Positions 43,555 through 52,039 of a DNA stretch of 64,000 nucleotides are shown here, piece by piece. Within the stretch, counting starts at the first letter, position 1, and the number at the start of each line of letters is the position of its first letter. The DNA comes from Devosia sp. (lineage in GTDB: Bacteria; Pseudomonadota; Alphaproteobacteria; Rhizobiales; Devosiaceae). Location of the stretch: NCBI RefSeq assembly GCF_017744655.1, contig NZ_JAGIAW010000004.1, positions 238,795 to 302,794 on the forward strand, given 5' to 3'. A model generated the notes under the pieces. That model made no database searches, was not told the DNA's origin, and saw nothing but the letters and a program-made list of their open reading frames with translations. The position numbers were made by a program, and so were the translations under genes.

Positions 43555-44565
43555 ATGACCGCTACTCAAGACATCGCCATCAGCGTGCGTGATCTGAAGA
43601 CGTTCTTCTATACGAACAACCGCTGCAACAAGGCGCTCAACGGGGTGTCCTTCGATATCAAGAAGGGCAAGACGCTGTGCATCGTGGGGGAGAGCGGCTG
43701 CGGGAAATCCGTGACCGCCGCCTCGATCATGCAGCTTTTGCCGACACTGTCGCGGATCGAGCAGGGCGAGATCATCTATCACGCCGACCGGGGCGACATT
43801 CCGCTCCATGCGCTCGAAAAGAATGGGCGGCACATGCGGCGCATTCGCGGGGCTGAGATCGCCATGATCTTCCAGGACCCGATGACGGCGCTGAACCCGG
43901 TCTATTCGGTGGGTTTCCAGATCAAGGAAAGCCTCAGATACCACATGAAGATGGTGGGGCGGGCAGCGCATCAGAAAGCCATTTCGCTGCTCAAGGAGAT
44001 GGGCATTGCCCTACCGGAAAAGCGGGTGAACGATTTTCCGCACCGCTATTCGGGCGGTATGCGGCAGCGCGCCATGATCGCCATGGCCATGGCCTGCAAC
44101 CCGAAGGTGCTGATTGCCGACGAGCCGACGACGGCGCTCGACGTGACCATTCAGGCGCAGATCTTCGAGCTGATGGACAAGCTCAAGCGCGAGCATGGCA
44201 CGGGGATCATGCTGATCACCCATGACATGGGCGTCGTGGCTGAACTCGCTGACGATGTGGCCGTGATGTATATGGGCAATATTGTCGAGGCGGGGACGGT
44301 GGACGAGGTGCTGCGCCAGCCGACCCATCCCTATACCAAGGCGCTGCTCGCCTCGGTGCCGGTGCTCGGCAAGGGCAAGAACCAGGACATCAAGGCTATT
44401 CGCGGCTCGACGCCCGATCCGCTCAATCGCCCCAAGGGCTGCCAGTTTGCCGACCGCTGCGATTTCGCAACGGCGCAGTGCCAGACCATGCCCGAAGAAA
44501 CCCATATTACGCCGACCCATCGGGTCATGTGCTGGCGCTACAAGGAGCTGGTCCCCAATGGCTGA
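43555..44565 (+). CDS. ABC importer ATPase, DppD type
   Basis: 336 residues: Walker [13 protein letters not shown]-loop [15 protein letters not shown], signature [15 protein letters not shown], Walker B VLIADEP. The C-terminal extension keeps [15 protein letters not shown] plus VMCW, the four-cysteine pattern of oligopeptide ATPases. ATG 43555 is used; earlier residues in this frame overlap the permease. It overlaps the next gene by 8 bases. Confidence 0.93.
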   Translation: MTATQDIAISVRDLKTFFYTNNRCNKALNGVSFDIKKGKTLCIVGESGCGKSVTAASIMQLLPTLSRIEQGEIIYHADRGDIPLHALEKNGRHMRRIRGAEIAMIFQDPMTALNPVYSVGFQIKESLRYHMKMVGRAAHQKAISLLKEMGIALPEKRVNDFPHRYSGGMRQRAMIAMAMACNPKVLIADEPTTALDVTIQAQIFELMDKLKREHGTGIMLITHDMGVVAELADDVAVMYMGNIVEAGTVDEVLRQPTHPYTKALLASVPVLGKGKNQDIKAIRGSTPDPLNRPKGCQFADRCDFATAQCQTMPEETHITPTHRVMCWRYKELVPNG

Positions 44566-45598
44566 GAACAAGGACGTTATCCTGCGGCTGCGCGGGGTGA
44601 AGGCGCATTTCCCGGTCAAGGCGGGCGTGTTCAAGCGCACGGTGGGCCACGTGCGGGCCGTCGATGGCGTCGATATCGACGTCTATCGCGGGGAAGTGCT
44701 GGGGCTTGTGGGTGAGAGCGGCTGTGGCAAGACCACGCTGGGCAAGACCATTTTGCAGCTGGTGCGCTCGACCGAGGGCGAGATCGTCTATCGCTCGCCG
44801 CAGGACGAGGAATCGGACCTGACCAAACTCGACAATGCGGGGTTGGTGCCGTTTCGGAAGCGCTTGCAGATCGTCTTTCAGGACCCGCATTCCTCGCTCA
44901 ATCCGGCTTTTACGATCTTTGGATCGCTGGAAGATCCGCTGAAGAAGTATGGCGTGAAATCGCGGGAGGAACGCCGAAAAATCATCGGCGATCTGCTCGA
45001 AGCGGTGAATATGCGGCGCGAATATATGGATCGCTATCCGCATGAGTTTTCCGGTGGGCAGCGGCAGCGCATCGGTATTGCCCGGGCACTGAGCATCGAG
45101 CCGGAGCTGATCGTCTGCGATGAGGCGGTGTCGGCGCTCGATGTGTCGATCCAGGCGCAGGTGTTGCAGCTTCTTATGAAGCTCAAGGAGGAGCGGAAGC
45201 TCACCTATATCTTCATCACGCATGACCTCTCGGTCACCGAATATATCTGTGACCGGGTGGCGGTGATGTATCTGGGGAAGGTCGTGGAGCTCTGTCGCTC
45301 CGAGGATCTTTTTGCCAATAACCTGCACCCCTATACCGAGGCGCTGCTCTCGGCCATTCCGGTGGCCGATCTCGACAAGAAGAGCGAGCGCATTGTCCTG
45401 CAGGGCGACGTGCCGAGCCCGGTCAATCCACCCTCGGGGTGTCCGTTCCATCCGCGTTGCCGCTACGCCAAGGATGTCTGCAAGTCCGTGGTACCGCCGC
45501 TCAAGCGCTATCGCACCGGCGGGCACGAGCATTTTGCCGCCTGCCATCTCATCGATTTGCCGGAAGCGACGGAAGAGCCCGTCGTCCTTTCGGCCTGA
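44558..45598 (+). CDS. ABC importer ATPase, DppF type
   Basis: 346 residues: Walker A GESGCGKTTLG, Q-loop IVFQDPHSSLNPAF, signature [15 protein letters not shown], Walker B LIVCDEA. The tail has GCPFHPRCRYAKDVC and AACH, the same cysteine pattern as its partner. Last subunit of the third importer; a lyase gene follows after 21 bases. Confidence 0.93.
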   Translation: MAENKDVILRLRGVKAHFPVKAGVFKRTVGHVRAVDGVDIDVYRGEVLGLVGESGCGKTTLGKTILQLVRSTEGEIVYRSPQDEESDLTKLDNAGLVPFRKRLQIVFQDPHSSLNPAFTIFGSLEDPLKKYGVKSREERRKIIGDLLEAVNMRREYMDRYPHEFSGGQRQRIGIARALSIEPELIVCDEAVSALDVSIQAQVLQLLMKLKEERKLTYIFITHDLSVTEYICDRVAVMYLGKVVELCRSEDLFANNLHPYTEALLSAIPVADLDKKSERIVLQGDVPSPVNPPSGCPFHPRCRYAKDVCKSVVPPLKRYRTGGHEHFAACHLIDLPEATEEPVVLSA

Positions 45599-45619
45599 CC
45601 TTTCAACCCGGAGACGGAA

Positions 45620-46543
45620 TTGTCCGCACTTTCCAAGATCAAAGGCGTGTTGCCCGCGCTTGTTACCCCGTTCGACGAGAACGAGAATTTTGACGAGGGG
45701 CGTATGCGCGCCGTTGTTGATTTTCTCATCAACCGCGGTGTCGACGGGCTCTATGTGACCGGCAGCACAGGCGAAGCCTTCATGATGTCGCCCGAAGAGC
45801 GCAAGCGGGCGCTCGAGGTGGTGACGGATGAGGTCAAGGGCCGGGTGCCGGTGATCGCCCATATCGGGGCGATCAGTACGCATCTGTCGATTGATCTGGC
45901 CAAGCATGCCGAGAAGGTGGGGGCGGATGCGCTCTCTTCGGTGCCGCCTTTCTATTGGGGTTTCTCGCAGGACCAGATCGTTTCCTACTATGCCGACATC
46001 ACGGCTTCGACCGGGCTGCCGATGTGCGCCTATAATGTGCCGCTGGCGGGGCTGTTTGGCTTCGATCTGATCAAGAAACTGGCCGATATTCCGGGCGTCG
46101 AGGGTATCAAGTATACCGCGTCGACACATCACGAGATCATGCGGATCAAGGCCGAGATCGGGTCGGATTTCATCATCTATTCGGGTGCCGACGAGATGGC
46201 CATGTCGGGCCTCGCCTTTGGCGCCGATGGCATTATCGGCAGCTTTTACAATTGCATCCCCGAGATCTATCTGGCGCTGAATGCGGCGGTGGCGGCGGGG
46301 GATATGGAAAAGGCCAAGGCGCTGCAGGAAGTGGGCAATGCCGTGATCTTCTTCACCCTGGCGCGCAATCCGATTGCGGCGATCAAGCGGGCCATGGCCT
46401 GGCAGGGGGCGGATGCCGGCTATTGCCGCAAGCCGTTCGGCAATTTCTACAGCGAGGCCCAGGAAGAAAAGCTCAAGGACGAGTTCCGTGCTTTCAAAAC
46501 GGAACGCGGCCTGACGGGCGTCAATTTCCTGGACGCAATCTAG
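45620..46543 (+). CDS. DHDPS/N-acetylneuraminate lyase-family protein
   Basis: 307 residues of the class I aldolase family. Key features are GSTGE (48-52), the catalytic tyrosine Y138 in AYNVP, and the Schiff-base lysine K164 in EGIKYTAS; the IKYTA form is closer to N-acetylneuraminate lyases than to DapA. The start is TTG 45620, supported by GGAG 7 bases upstream. It probably cleaves a 2-oxo sugar acid to pyruvate. Downstream of an importer, it may act on that importer's substrate. Confidence 0.85.
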   Translation: MSALSKIKGVLPALVTPFDENENFDEGRMRAVVDFLINRGVDGLYVTGSTGEAFMMSPEERKRALEVVTDEVKGRVPVIAHIGAISTHLSIDLAKHAEKVGADALSSVPPFYWGFSQDQIVSYYADITASTGLPMCAYNVPLAGLFGFDLIKKLADIPGVEGIKYTASTHHEIMRIKAEIGSDFIIYSGADEMAMSGLAFGADGIIGSFYNCIPEIYLALNAAVAAGDMEKAKALQEVGNAVIFFTLARNPIAAIKRAMAWQGADAGYCRKPFGNFYSEAQEEKLKDEFRAFKTERGLTGVNFLDAI

Positions 46544-47580
46544 GCGACAGCGGCGCGGACGTCAGTTCGCGCCGCATCGACGAGGCTACGGGCCGTGTCG
46601 TGGAATAGGGCTTCGCGCTGTGCGGGGCTGAGACCCAATTGGCGGGCGCCGCGCTTCATGGCGCGCAATTGTTCGTAGCGGATATAGGTCATGCGGCCAT
46701 CGCAATGGCCGAGCGAAAGCTGGTGATTGGTTTCGGAGAGAAAGGCCCAGGCAAAGCCGAAGGCGATGTATTTGCCGCGCATCGGGCCGATCATGTCGTC
46801 GCTGCCGTACATGACGCGATCGACGCCGACGCCATTGTAGAGCGCGTCGAGGGCATCGGCTTCGCAGACGGTTGAGGTGTCATACCAGACATTGGGCAGA
46901 CCGCTGAGGCTTGCGGCGGCTTTTTCGATGGCCCAGGCGGAATAGGAGCGGGCGCAATGGGCGAGAATCCAGCGGACGCGCGGGTATTTTTCGCTCAGCC
47001 GCAGCATTTCCGAGATGTTGTCGGGGTCCGAAATCGCCCGGCGTTTGGAGAGGTGCATCATGACGATGAGGCCGAGGCGATCGGCGAGGGCGATCTGATG
47101 CTCGGGGAGGAAGTCGGTAATCGAGGCTTCGGCGCGGTCGGCACTCGTGGCGTAGACCAGATAGGGTTTCAGGCCGATGGCGCCGGTGCGTTTCAGGGTC
47201 GCGAGGATTTCGGCCTCGCTCATGCTTGGATGGACCAGCATCAGGGCGGCGGAATCGGCGCTCTTGGTGGCTTCATTGGCGACATAGATGTTCGAAGCTT
47301 CGAAGTCGCATCGGCCGGCAAAGGGGAACGGGAATGCCAGGCGTTCGACCTGTCGGCCGGGCAGGAGGGCGGCGTCTATTTCGTGGGCCAGTTTGGTCGT
47401 CACCTCGGGGAAGTAGCGGCCAATGCTGGGGGCATAAGGGCCGGTTTCCTTGTCGGGATTGAGGTTGAAGGCCCAGCGATAGATGTGGGTGTGCACGTCG
47501 AAGACGCGACCTGGGACGAAGTCCTCCAGCTCCTCCGCCCAGATGCGCTGGTCGAGATCGGTGGGCGTGAAATCGTACAT
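46540..47580 (-). CDS. amidohydrolase-family (amidohydrolase 2) protein
   Basis: 346 residues, TIM-barrel hydrolase/decarboxylase group. The metal motif HxH is H30-T-H32 in VFDVHTHIYRW; further ligands are suggested by LIVMMHLSK, ILAHCARS and the aspartate in VMYGSDDMIGP. Members hydrolyse lactones or amides or decarboxylate. It is convergent with the lyase gene (4-base overlap) and divergent from the aminotransferase at 47656. Confidence 0.85.
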   Translation of the reverse strand: MYDFTPTDLDQRIWAEELEDFVPGRVFDVHTHIYRWAFNLNPDKETGPYAPSIGRYFPEVTTKLAHEIDAALLPGRQVERLAFPFPFAGRCDFEASNIYVANEATKSADSAALMLVHPSMSEAEILATLKRTGAIGLKPYLVYATSADRAEASITDFLPEHQIALADRLGLIVMMHLSKRRAISDPDNISEMLRLSEKYPRVRWILAHCARSYSAWAIEKAAASLSGLPNVWYDTSTVCEADALDALYNGVGVDRVMYGSDDMIGPMRGKYIAFGFAWAFLSETNHQLSLGHCDGRMTYIRYEQLRAMKRGARQLGLSPAQREALFHDTARSLVDAARTDVRAAVA

Positions 47581-47606
47581 GGCGGTGCTCCCCTTTTGCC
47601 TTGAAC

Positions 47607-47626
47607 TATCATGTTACACTGATAAC
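47607..47626. promoter_or_regulatory. inverted repeat between the divergent amidohydrolase and aminotransferase genes
   Basis: TATCA (47607-47611) and TGATA (47620-47624) form an inverted repeat with an 8-base spacer; GTTA/TAAC (47613-47616, 47623-47626) overlap it. This AT-rich stretch lies in the only 75-base gap between the two divergent genes, so it probably holds both promoters and an operator. Confidence 0.45.
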
Positions 47627-47655
47627 AATATAACTAAAGCGCAAGGGAGGATTTC

Positions 47656-48960
47656 GTGGGGGCGGGACAGGAACTCTGGAACAAGGCCAAACGGTTGATA
47701 CCGGGCGGAAATATGCTGCTGTCCAAGCGCCCGGAAATGTTCCTGCCCGAGCAATGGCCGGCCTATTTCAGCAAGGCCAAGGGCTGCCGGATCTGGGATC
47801 TCGACGGGCGAGAACTGATCGACATGACGATCATGGGCGTCGGCGCCAATACGCTCGGCTATGGCGACGAGCGGGTCGACGCGGCGGTGGTCACGACGGT
47901 GGTGCGGGGCAATATGTCGACGCTCAATGCTCCCGAAGAGGTGGAACTGGCCGAGCGGCTGGTAGAACTGCATCCATGGGCCGACATGGCGCGCTTTGCG
48001 CGGACGGGCGGCGAAGCAAATGCAGTCGCTATTCGCATAGCGCGGGCGGCTTCGGGGCGGGATGGCGTTGCCATTTGTGGCTATCATGGCTGGCACGATT
48101 GGTATCTGGCGTCCAATCTCGGGGAGGACGATAGCCTTGCCGGACATCTCTTGCCGGGGCTCGATCCGCAGGGCGTGCCGCGGAACCTACGCGGGACCGT
48201 CTTTCCGTTCGGCTTCAACGATATTGCGGCGCTTGAGGCGCTGATCGCGACCGGGAAGATCGGTGTGATCATGATGGAGGTGGCGCGGACGTTTGATCCG
48301 TCGCCGGATTTCCTGAAGAAGGTGCGCGAGCTGGCAACGGCCAATGGCATCGTGCTGATCTTTGACGAGTGCACGTCCGGCTTTCGCCAGAGTTTTGGCG
48401 GGCTGCACAAGCTTTATGGCGTCGAGCCCGACATGGCCGTGTTCGGCAAGGCGCTGGGCAATGGCTATGCGGTGACTGCCGTGATTGGCCGTCGCGAGGT
48501 GATGGAAGCGGCGCAGAACAGTTTTATCAGTTCAACCTTCTGGACCGAGCGGATCGGTTCGGCGGCGGCGCTGGCAACGCTCGATGTGATGGCGCAGACC
48601 CAGTCCTGGGAGGTGATTTCAGCGATTGGCCGGGACATCACGCGGCGCTGGCAGGAACTGGCGGCAAAACATGAGCTCGGGATTGCGACGTCGGGCCTGC
48701 CGGCGTTGACCGGTTTTGGCTTCAAGGGGCCGAATGCTGCTGCCTACAAGACGCTGATCAGTCAGGAGATGCTCGACAAGGGCTATCTGGCCGCAACCAG
48801 CGTCTACACCTCTCTCGCCCATACGCCCGAGATCATCGATGGCTATTTCGACGCACTCGATCCCGTCTTTGCGCTCATTGCTGAGTGCGAGGCGGGACGG
48901 GATGTCGGCTCGCTCTTGCGTGGCCCTGTCTGCCATGCCGGTTTCAAACGTCTCAACTAG
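47656..48960 (+). CDS. class III aminotransferase (GSAM-related)
   Basis: 434 residues: GGEANAVAIRIARAASG, aspartate D237 in LIFDECTSGFR, and PLP lysine K265 in AVFGKALGNGYAV. It differs clearly from the first GSAM-like protein at 10991. The IPGGNMLLSKRPEMF start resembles sugar- or polyol-linked transaminases. GTG 47656 has GGGAGG upstream. Possibly transaminates an intermediate of the same pathway as the lyase and amidohydrolase. Confidence 0.87.
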   Translation: MGAGQELWNKAKRLIPGGNMLLSKRPEMFLPEQWPAYFSKAKGCRIWDLDGRELIDMTIMGVGANTLGYGDERVDAAVVTTVVRGNMSTLNAPEEVELAERLVELHPWADMARFARTGGEANAVAIRIARAASGRDGVAICGYHGWHDWYLASNLGEDDSLAGHLLPGLDPQGVPRNLRGTVFPFGFNDIAALEALIATGKIGVIMMEVARTFDPSPDFLKKVRELATANGIVLIFDECTSGFRQSFGGLHKLYGVEPDMAVFGKALGNGYAVTAVIGRREVMEAAQNSFISSTFWTERIGSAAALATLDVMAQTQSWEVISAIGRDITRRWQELAAKHELGIATSGLPALTGFGFKGPNAAAYKTLISQEMLDKGYLAATSVYTSLAHTPEIIDGYFDALDPVFALIAECEAGRDVGSLLRGPVCHAGFKRLN

Positions 48961-48968
48961 GACCTCTT

Positions 48969-49442
48969 ATGACTCTCGTTCTCAAGGCCCGGCCGGTGGA
49001 TGCCGCGGCGCTCGCTCCCTATGCAACAGTGCTCAGCGCGGCCGATGGGAAGGCGCGGGCATTTCCCGAAGTGATGGAAAAGGACGATGTGGCAGGGGCG
49101 CACGCCTTCACTATTCTCTGTCCGAAACCCGCGGATGGCGTTGTGCGTGTTGCCGCGCTGGAGCGGCATCCGCATTCGACGCAGAGCTTTGTGCCGATCA
49201 AGGCGGGGCGCTGGCTCATTCTTGTGGCGCCGAAGACAGTTGACGGTGCGCCTGACATGGATGGCGCGCTCGCCTTTGTCGCCGGGCCTGAAGACGCGAT
49301 CTGCATCGGAAGGGATGTGTGGCATGCGGGGCTGACCGTTCTCGATCAACCGGCGCAGTTCGGCATGATCATGTGGAAAGCCGACGCTGCCGAGGATGGG
49401 GTGCTCTGGCAGCTAGACCAGGTGGTCGAGGTGGAGATTTAG
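48969..49442 (+). CDS. ureidoglycolate lyase (AllA)-family protein
   Basis: 157 residues, the normal size for AllA. It shows RVAALERHPHSTQSFVP, LILVAPKTVDG and GRDVWHAGLTVLD, the metal-site histidine and surroundings of the ureidoglycolate hydrolase fold. AllA releases urea or ammonia from ureidoglycolate in purine breakdown. No other purine-degradation gene is near, so it may act on a different ureido or hydroxy acid. It starts 8 bases after the aminotransferase stop and probably shares its transcript. Confidence 0.85.
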   Translation: MTLVLKARPVDAAALAPYATVLSAADGKARAFPEVMEKDDVAGAHAFTILCPKPADGVVRVAALERHPHSTQSFVPIKAGRWLILVAPKTVDGAPDMDGALAFVAGPEDAICIGRDVWHAGLTVLDQPAQFGMIMWKADAAEDGVLWQLDQVVEVEI

Positions 49443-49464
49443 CGGCTGGCGGCTCTGAAAAGCG

Positions 49465-50199
49465 CTACCCGTGCCCACCTTCAGATCGGCTTTTCAGCAT
49501 GCGCAAGAGGGGTTCGTAGTGGTCCACGACTGCCTTGCGATAAGCATCGCCGTCGCCTGATCGGGCGGCCGTGTACATATCGCTATGAGCCTTGGCGGTT
49601 TGGCGAAGATCGGCGGGTAAAGCCAGGTCGAGCCGGGGCAGCACGGCGGTGTGAATGTCCCAGAAGGCGGCGACGAGCTGGCCGGCGAGCTGGTTCCTGA
49701 GGGGAGCGAGCAGCCTCGTGTGGAACTGGCGGTCTTCGTAGAGAAAGGCTTTGCCGTTTTCGGCGCTGGTCAGCATCTGATCGACGAGGCGGGGGATTTC
49801 TTCGTCGACGTGACCGGAATGGGCAGCGACGACATCATCGGTCAGCGCGAGGTCGAGCGAGCGGCGCAGGTCGACGACGTCACGCAGGGCCGCAAGGTCG
49901 TCGCCTGGGGAGAGGACGCCCCGGAAAACCAGAGTTTCCACAAGCGGAGCAAGGCTCATCTGACCGACGACGGTGCCGGTGCCGTGGCGGACTTCGACGA
50001 TGTCGAGGGTCGCGAGCGTGCGGATGGCTTCGCGAACCGATGAGCGGGAGACGCCCAGCTCCTGGCAGAGCTCGGTTTCGGTCGGGATGGGGTCGCCCGG
50101 ATGCAGACCCCGCAGTAGAATCAGGCGCTTGATCTCTTCCGCAGTCGTGCTGCGACGCATCCGAGATTCATTGCTGGTCAGCTCAGCAGGACCGTTCAT
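49465..50199 (-). CDS. GntR/FadR-family (FCD) regulator, probable sialic-acid regulator
   Basis: 244 residues. Winged helix about residues 20-85 (TETELCQELGVSRSSVREAIRTL without the last bases; TGTVVGQMS), then the all-helical FCD ligand domain (FHTRLLAPLRNQLAGQL). ATG 50199 has AAAGGGAA upstream. It is divergent from the sialic-acid operon, with a perfect palindrome between them, and is the natural NanR-like controller of that operon. The NanR role is inference from context. Confidence 0.9.
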   Translation of the reverse strand: MNGPAELTSNESRMRRSTTAEEIKRLILLRGLHPGDPIPTETELCQELGVSRSSVREAIRTLATLDIVEVRHGTGTVVGQMSLAPLVETLVFRGVLSPGDDLAALRDVVDLRRSLDLALTDDVVAAHSGHVDEEIPRLVDQMLTSAENGKAFLYEDRQFHTRLLAPLRNQLAGQLVAAFWDIHTAVLPRLDLALPADLRQTAKAHSDMYTAARSGDGDAYRKAVVDHYEPLLRMLKSRSEGGHG

Positions 50200-50302
50200 C
50201 CCCGATTCCCTTTGTTGGTCGCCCCGCGGGCTGGGCCGCAGTTTTGGCAGTTTGGCCGGGCGAAACAAGAGGGGTTGCGCCGGCCCTCGTTAATCTCTAG
50301 AA

Positions 50303-50322
50303 GACATCAGACGTCTGATGTC
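50303..50322. promoter_or_regulatory. perfect 20-base palindrome, operator candidate of the sialic-acid operon
   Basis: GACATCAGACGTCTGATGTC at 50303-50322 reads the same on both strands. It ends 2 bases before the Shine-Dalgarno region of the first gene and lies between it and the divergent GntR regulator. Twofold symmetry and position fit a FadR-type dimer site. Confidence 0.7.
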
Positions 50323-50341
50323 AACTGGAGGGTTCGTATTC

Positions 50342-51913
50342 ATGCGTGATAAGGGTTTTGGAATTTCTCGGCGTGCGCTGTGCCTTGCGGCAGGTGCCTT
50401 TGCGTCCATGTGGATGCTGGGAGCCGGTGCTTATGCTCAGGACGTGCCGGAAGGCATTGATCCCGATGCGACGATCCAGGCGGCAATTGCCTATGGGTTG
50501 AATGGTACGTTTGATCCGATGAGCGCTTCGGGCGCCGTTACCGTCGCGGTCAACTGGCACCTGTTCGAAGGTCTCGTGGACCTCGATCCGGTGACGCGCG
50601 AGCCCTATGCGGCGCTCGCAGCGGAAATGCCGGTCAGCGAAGATGGGCTGACCTACACGATCAAGCTGCGTGAGGGCGCGGTTTTCCACGATGGCACGCC
50701 GGTGACGGCGGATGATGTGGTGTTCTCGTTCGAGCGCGTGCTCGATCCGGAATCCAAGTCGCTGTTCCGCTCGTTCGTGGCCTTTGTGGACACGGTCGAG
50801 GCGGTGTCGGCTGACACGGTGAAGATCACGACGAAGTATCCGTTCTCGCTGTTCAACCAGCGCCTCGGTTCGGTGAAGATCGTGCCGAAGGCCGCGGTTG
50901 AAGCTGATGCCGAGGCATTTGGTACGCAGCCGATCGGTACGGGGCCGTACAAGCTGATTTCGGCGACGCCGGAAGCGCAGATCGTTTTCGAGCGCAATGA
51001 TGCCTATACCGGCCCGCGCCCGGCGCTGGCCAAGGACATGGTCTGGAACCTGATTGCCGACCCCTCAGCCCGCGTCAATGCGCTGTCCTCGGGCACGGTG
51101 ATGGCCATCGAGGACGTGCCCTATATCGACGTCGATGCCGTCGCAGCCACCTCGACGCTCGAAAAGGCACAGTCCTTCGGGTTGCTGTTTGCGATGTTCA
51201 ACACGCAGGCTGAGCCGTTCGACGACGTTCGCGTGCGCCAGGCATTCTTCTATGCGCTCGACATGGACAAGATCATCGGTACCGGCATGCTCGACAATGC
51301 CGTCGCTGCGACCTCTTTCCTGCCGGCGACGCATCCGAACTATCATGAAGCGGCGGTGGTCTATGACTACGACCCGGAAAAGGCCAAGGCACTGCTCGCC
51401 GAGGCCGGTACACCGACGCTCGACATCACGCTGATGAGCACGGACCATGGCTGGGTGAAGGACGTGGCGCCGATCATCAAGGAATCCCTTGATCAGGTTG
51501 GGTTCAATACGACGCTCGATATCGGGCAGTCGGGTGGCCAATATGGCAAGGTCGATGCCGGCGAAATGCAGGTGATGATTGCCCCGGGCGATCCGTCGGT
51601 TTTCGGCAACGACCCCGACATCCTGATGCAGTGGTGGTTTGGCGACAATGTCTGGCCCAAGACCCGTTATCGCTGGGCTGAAAGCGAAGGCTACAAGGCG
51701 CTGACGGCGCTGCTCGAAGAGGCACAGCGCCTCTCGGGTGACGAGCAGCAGGCCAAGTGGAACGAAGCCTTTGACCTCCTCTCGGAAGAAGTGCCGCTCT
51801 ATCCGCTGCTGCACCGCCAGCTGCCGACGGCGTGGAATGCCGACGAGCTTGAGGGCTTTGCGCCGGTACCGACCACGGGCCTTTCCTTCCTCGGTGTCGG
51901 CGTCAAAGAATAG
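50342..51913 (+). CDS. periplasmic substrate-binding protein, SBP_bac_5 family (SatA-like)
   Basis: 523 residues. Signal peptide about residues 1-33 (RRALCLAAGAFASMWMLGAG, cleavage after AYA). Motifs are in normal order: GLTYTIKLREGAVFHDG, VTADDVVFSFERVLD, IGTGPYKLISA, VRVRQAFFYALDMDKII. It stands first in an operon ending nanA-nanE-nanK, so sialic acid is the likely ligand, as for SatA of the Haemophilus ducreyi SatABCD system, which also uses a dipeptide-type binding protein. ATG 50342 has GGAGGG upstream. Confidence 0.9.
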   Translation: MRDKGFGISRRALCLAAGAFASMWMLGAGAYAQDVPEGIDPDATIQAAIAYGLNGTFDPMSASGAVTVAVNWHLFEGLVDLDPVTREPYAALAAEMPVSEDGLTYTIKLREGAVFHDGTPVTADDVVFSFERVLDPESKSLFRSFVAFVDTVEAVSADTVKITTKYPFSLFNQRLGSVKIVPKAAVEADAEAFGTQPIGTGPYKLISATPEAQIVFERNDAYTGPRPALAKDMVWNLIADPSARVNALSSGTVMAIEDVPYIDVDAVAATSTLEKAQSFGLLFAMFNTQAEPFDDVRVRQAFFYALDMDKIIGTGMLDNAVAATSFLPATHPNYHEAAVVYDYDPEKAKALLAEAGTPTLDITLMSTDHGWVKDVAPIIKESLDQVGFNTTLDIGQSGGQYGKVDAGEMQVMIAPGDPSVFGNDPDILMQWWFGDNVWPKTRYRWAESEGYKALTALLEEAQRLSGDEQQAKWNEAFDLLSEEVPLYPLLHRQLPTAWNADELEGFAPVPTTGLSFLGVGVKE

Positions 51914-51924
51914 ACGCTGAACTG

Positions 51925-51958
51925 CCTGGGCGCCGGTTGTTCTCCCGCGGCGCCCGGG
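51925..51958 (+). terminator. hairpin between SatA-like and SatB-like genes
   Basis: CCTGGGCGCC (51925-51934) pairs with GGCGCCCGGG (51949-51958), with one G-T pair. No T-run follows. Same position as the hairpins of the other three ABC operons; an mRNA-stabilising or attenuating role is inferred. Confidence 0.5.
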
Positions 51959-51974
51959 TGGCCTCTTCTGCAAC

Positions 51975-52019
51975 GCATGTCTTTGGCCCGAAACCGGTGT
52001 CCACTTTCGGGAGACATGC
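51975..52019. repeat. dispersed palindromic repeat of Rhizobiales type
   Basis: GCATGTCT (51975-51982) pairs with AGACATGC (52012-52019), and inside it CCCGAAA (51988-51994) pairs with TTTCGGG (52005-52011). I recognise this outline (GCATGTCT...CCCGAAACCGGTGTCC...TTTCGGGAGACATGC) as a palindromic element scattered through intergenic DNA of Rhizobiales genomes. It is inserted between two genes of one operon. Confidence 0.65.
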
Positions 52020-52039
52020 TTTTGTGAGCGAGCCCCAAA

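Noticed and set aside
49455..49497. Inverted repeat CTGAAAAGC/GCTTTTCAG as a terminator
   Set aside because: The 25-base loop is long and the repeat covers the last codons of the GntR gene. It may be a weak terminator, but the evidence is too thin for a feature.
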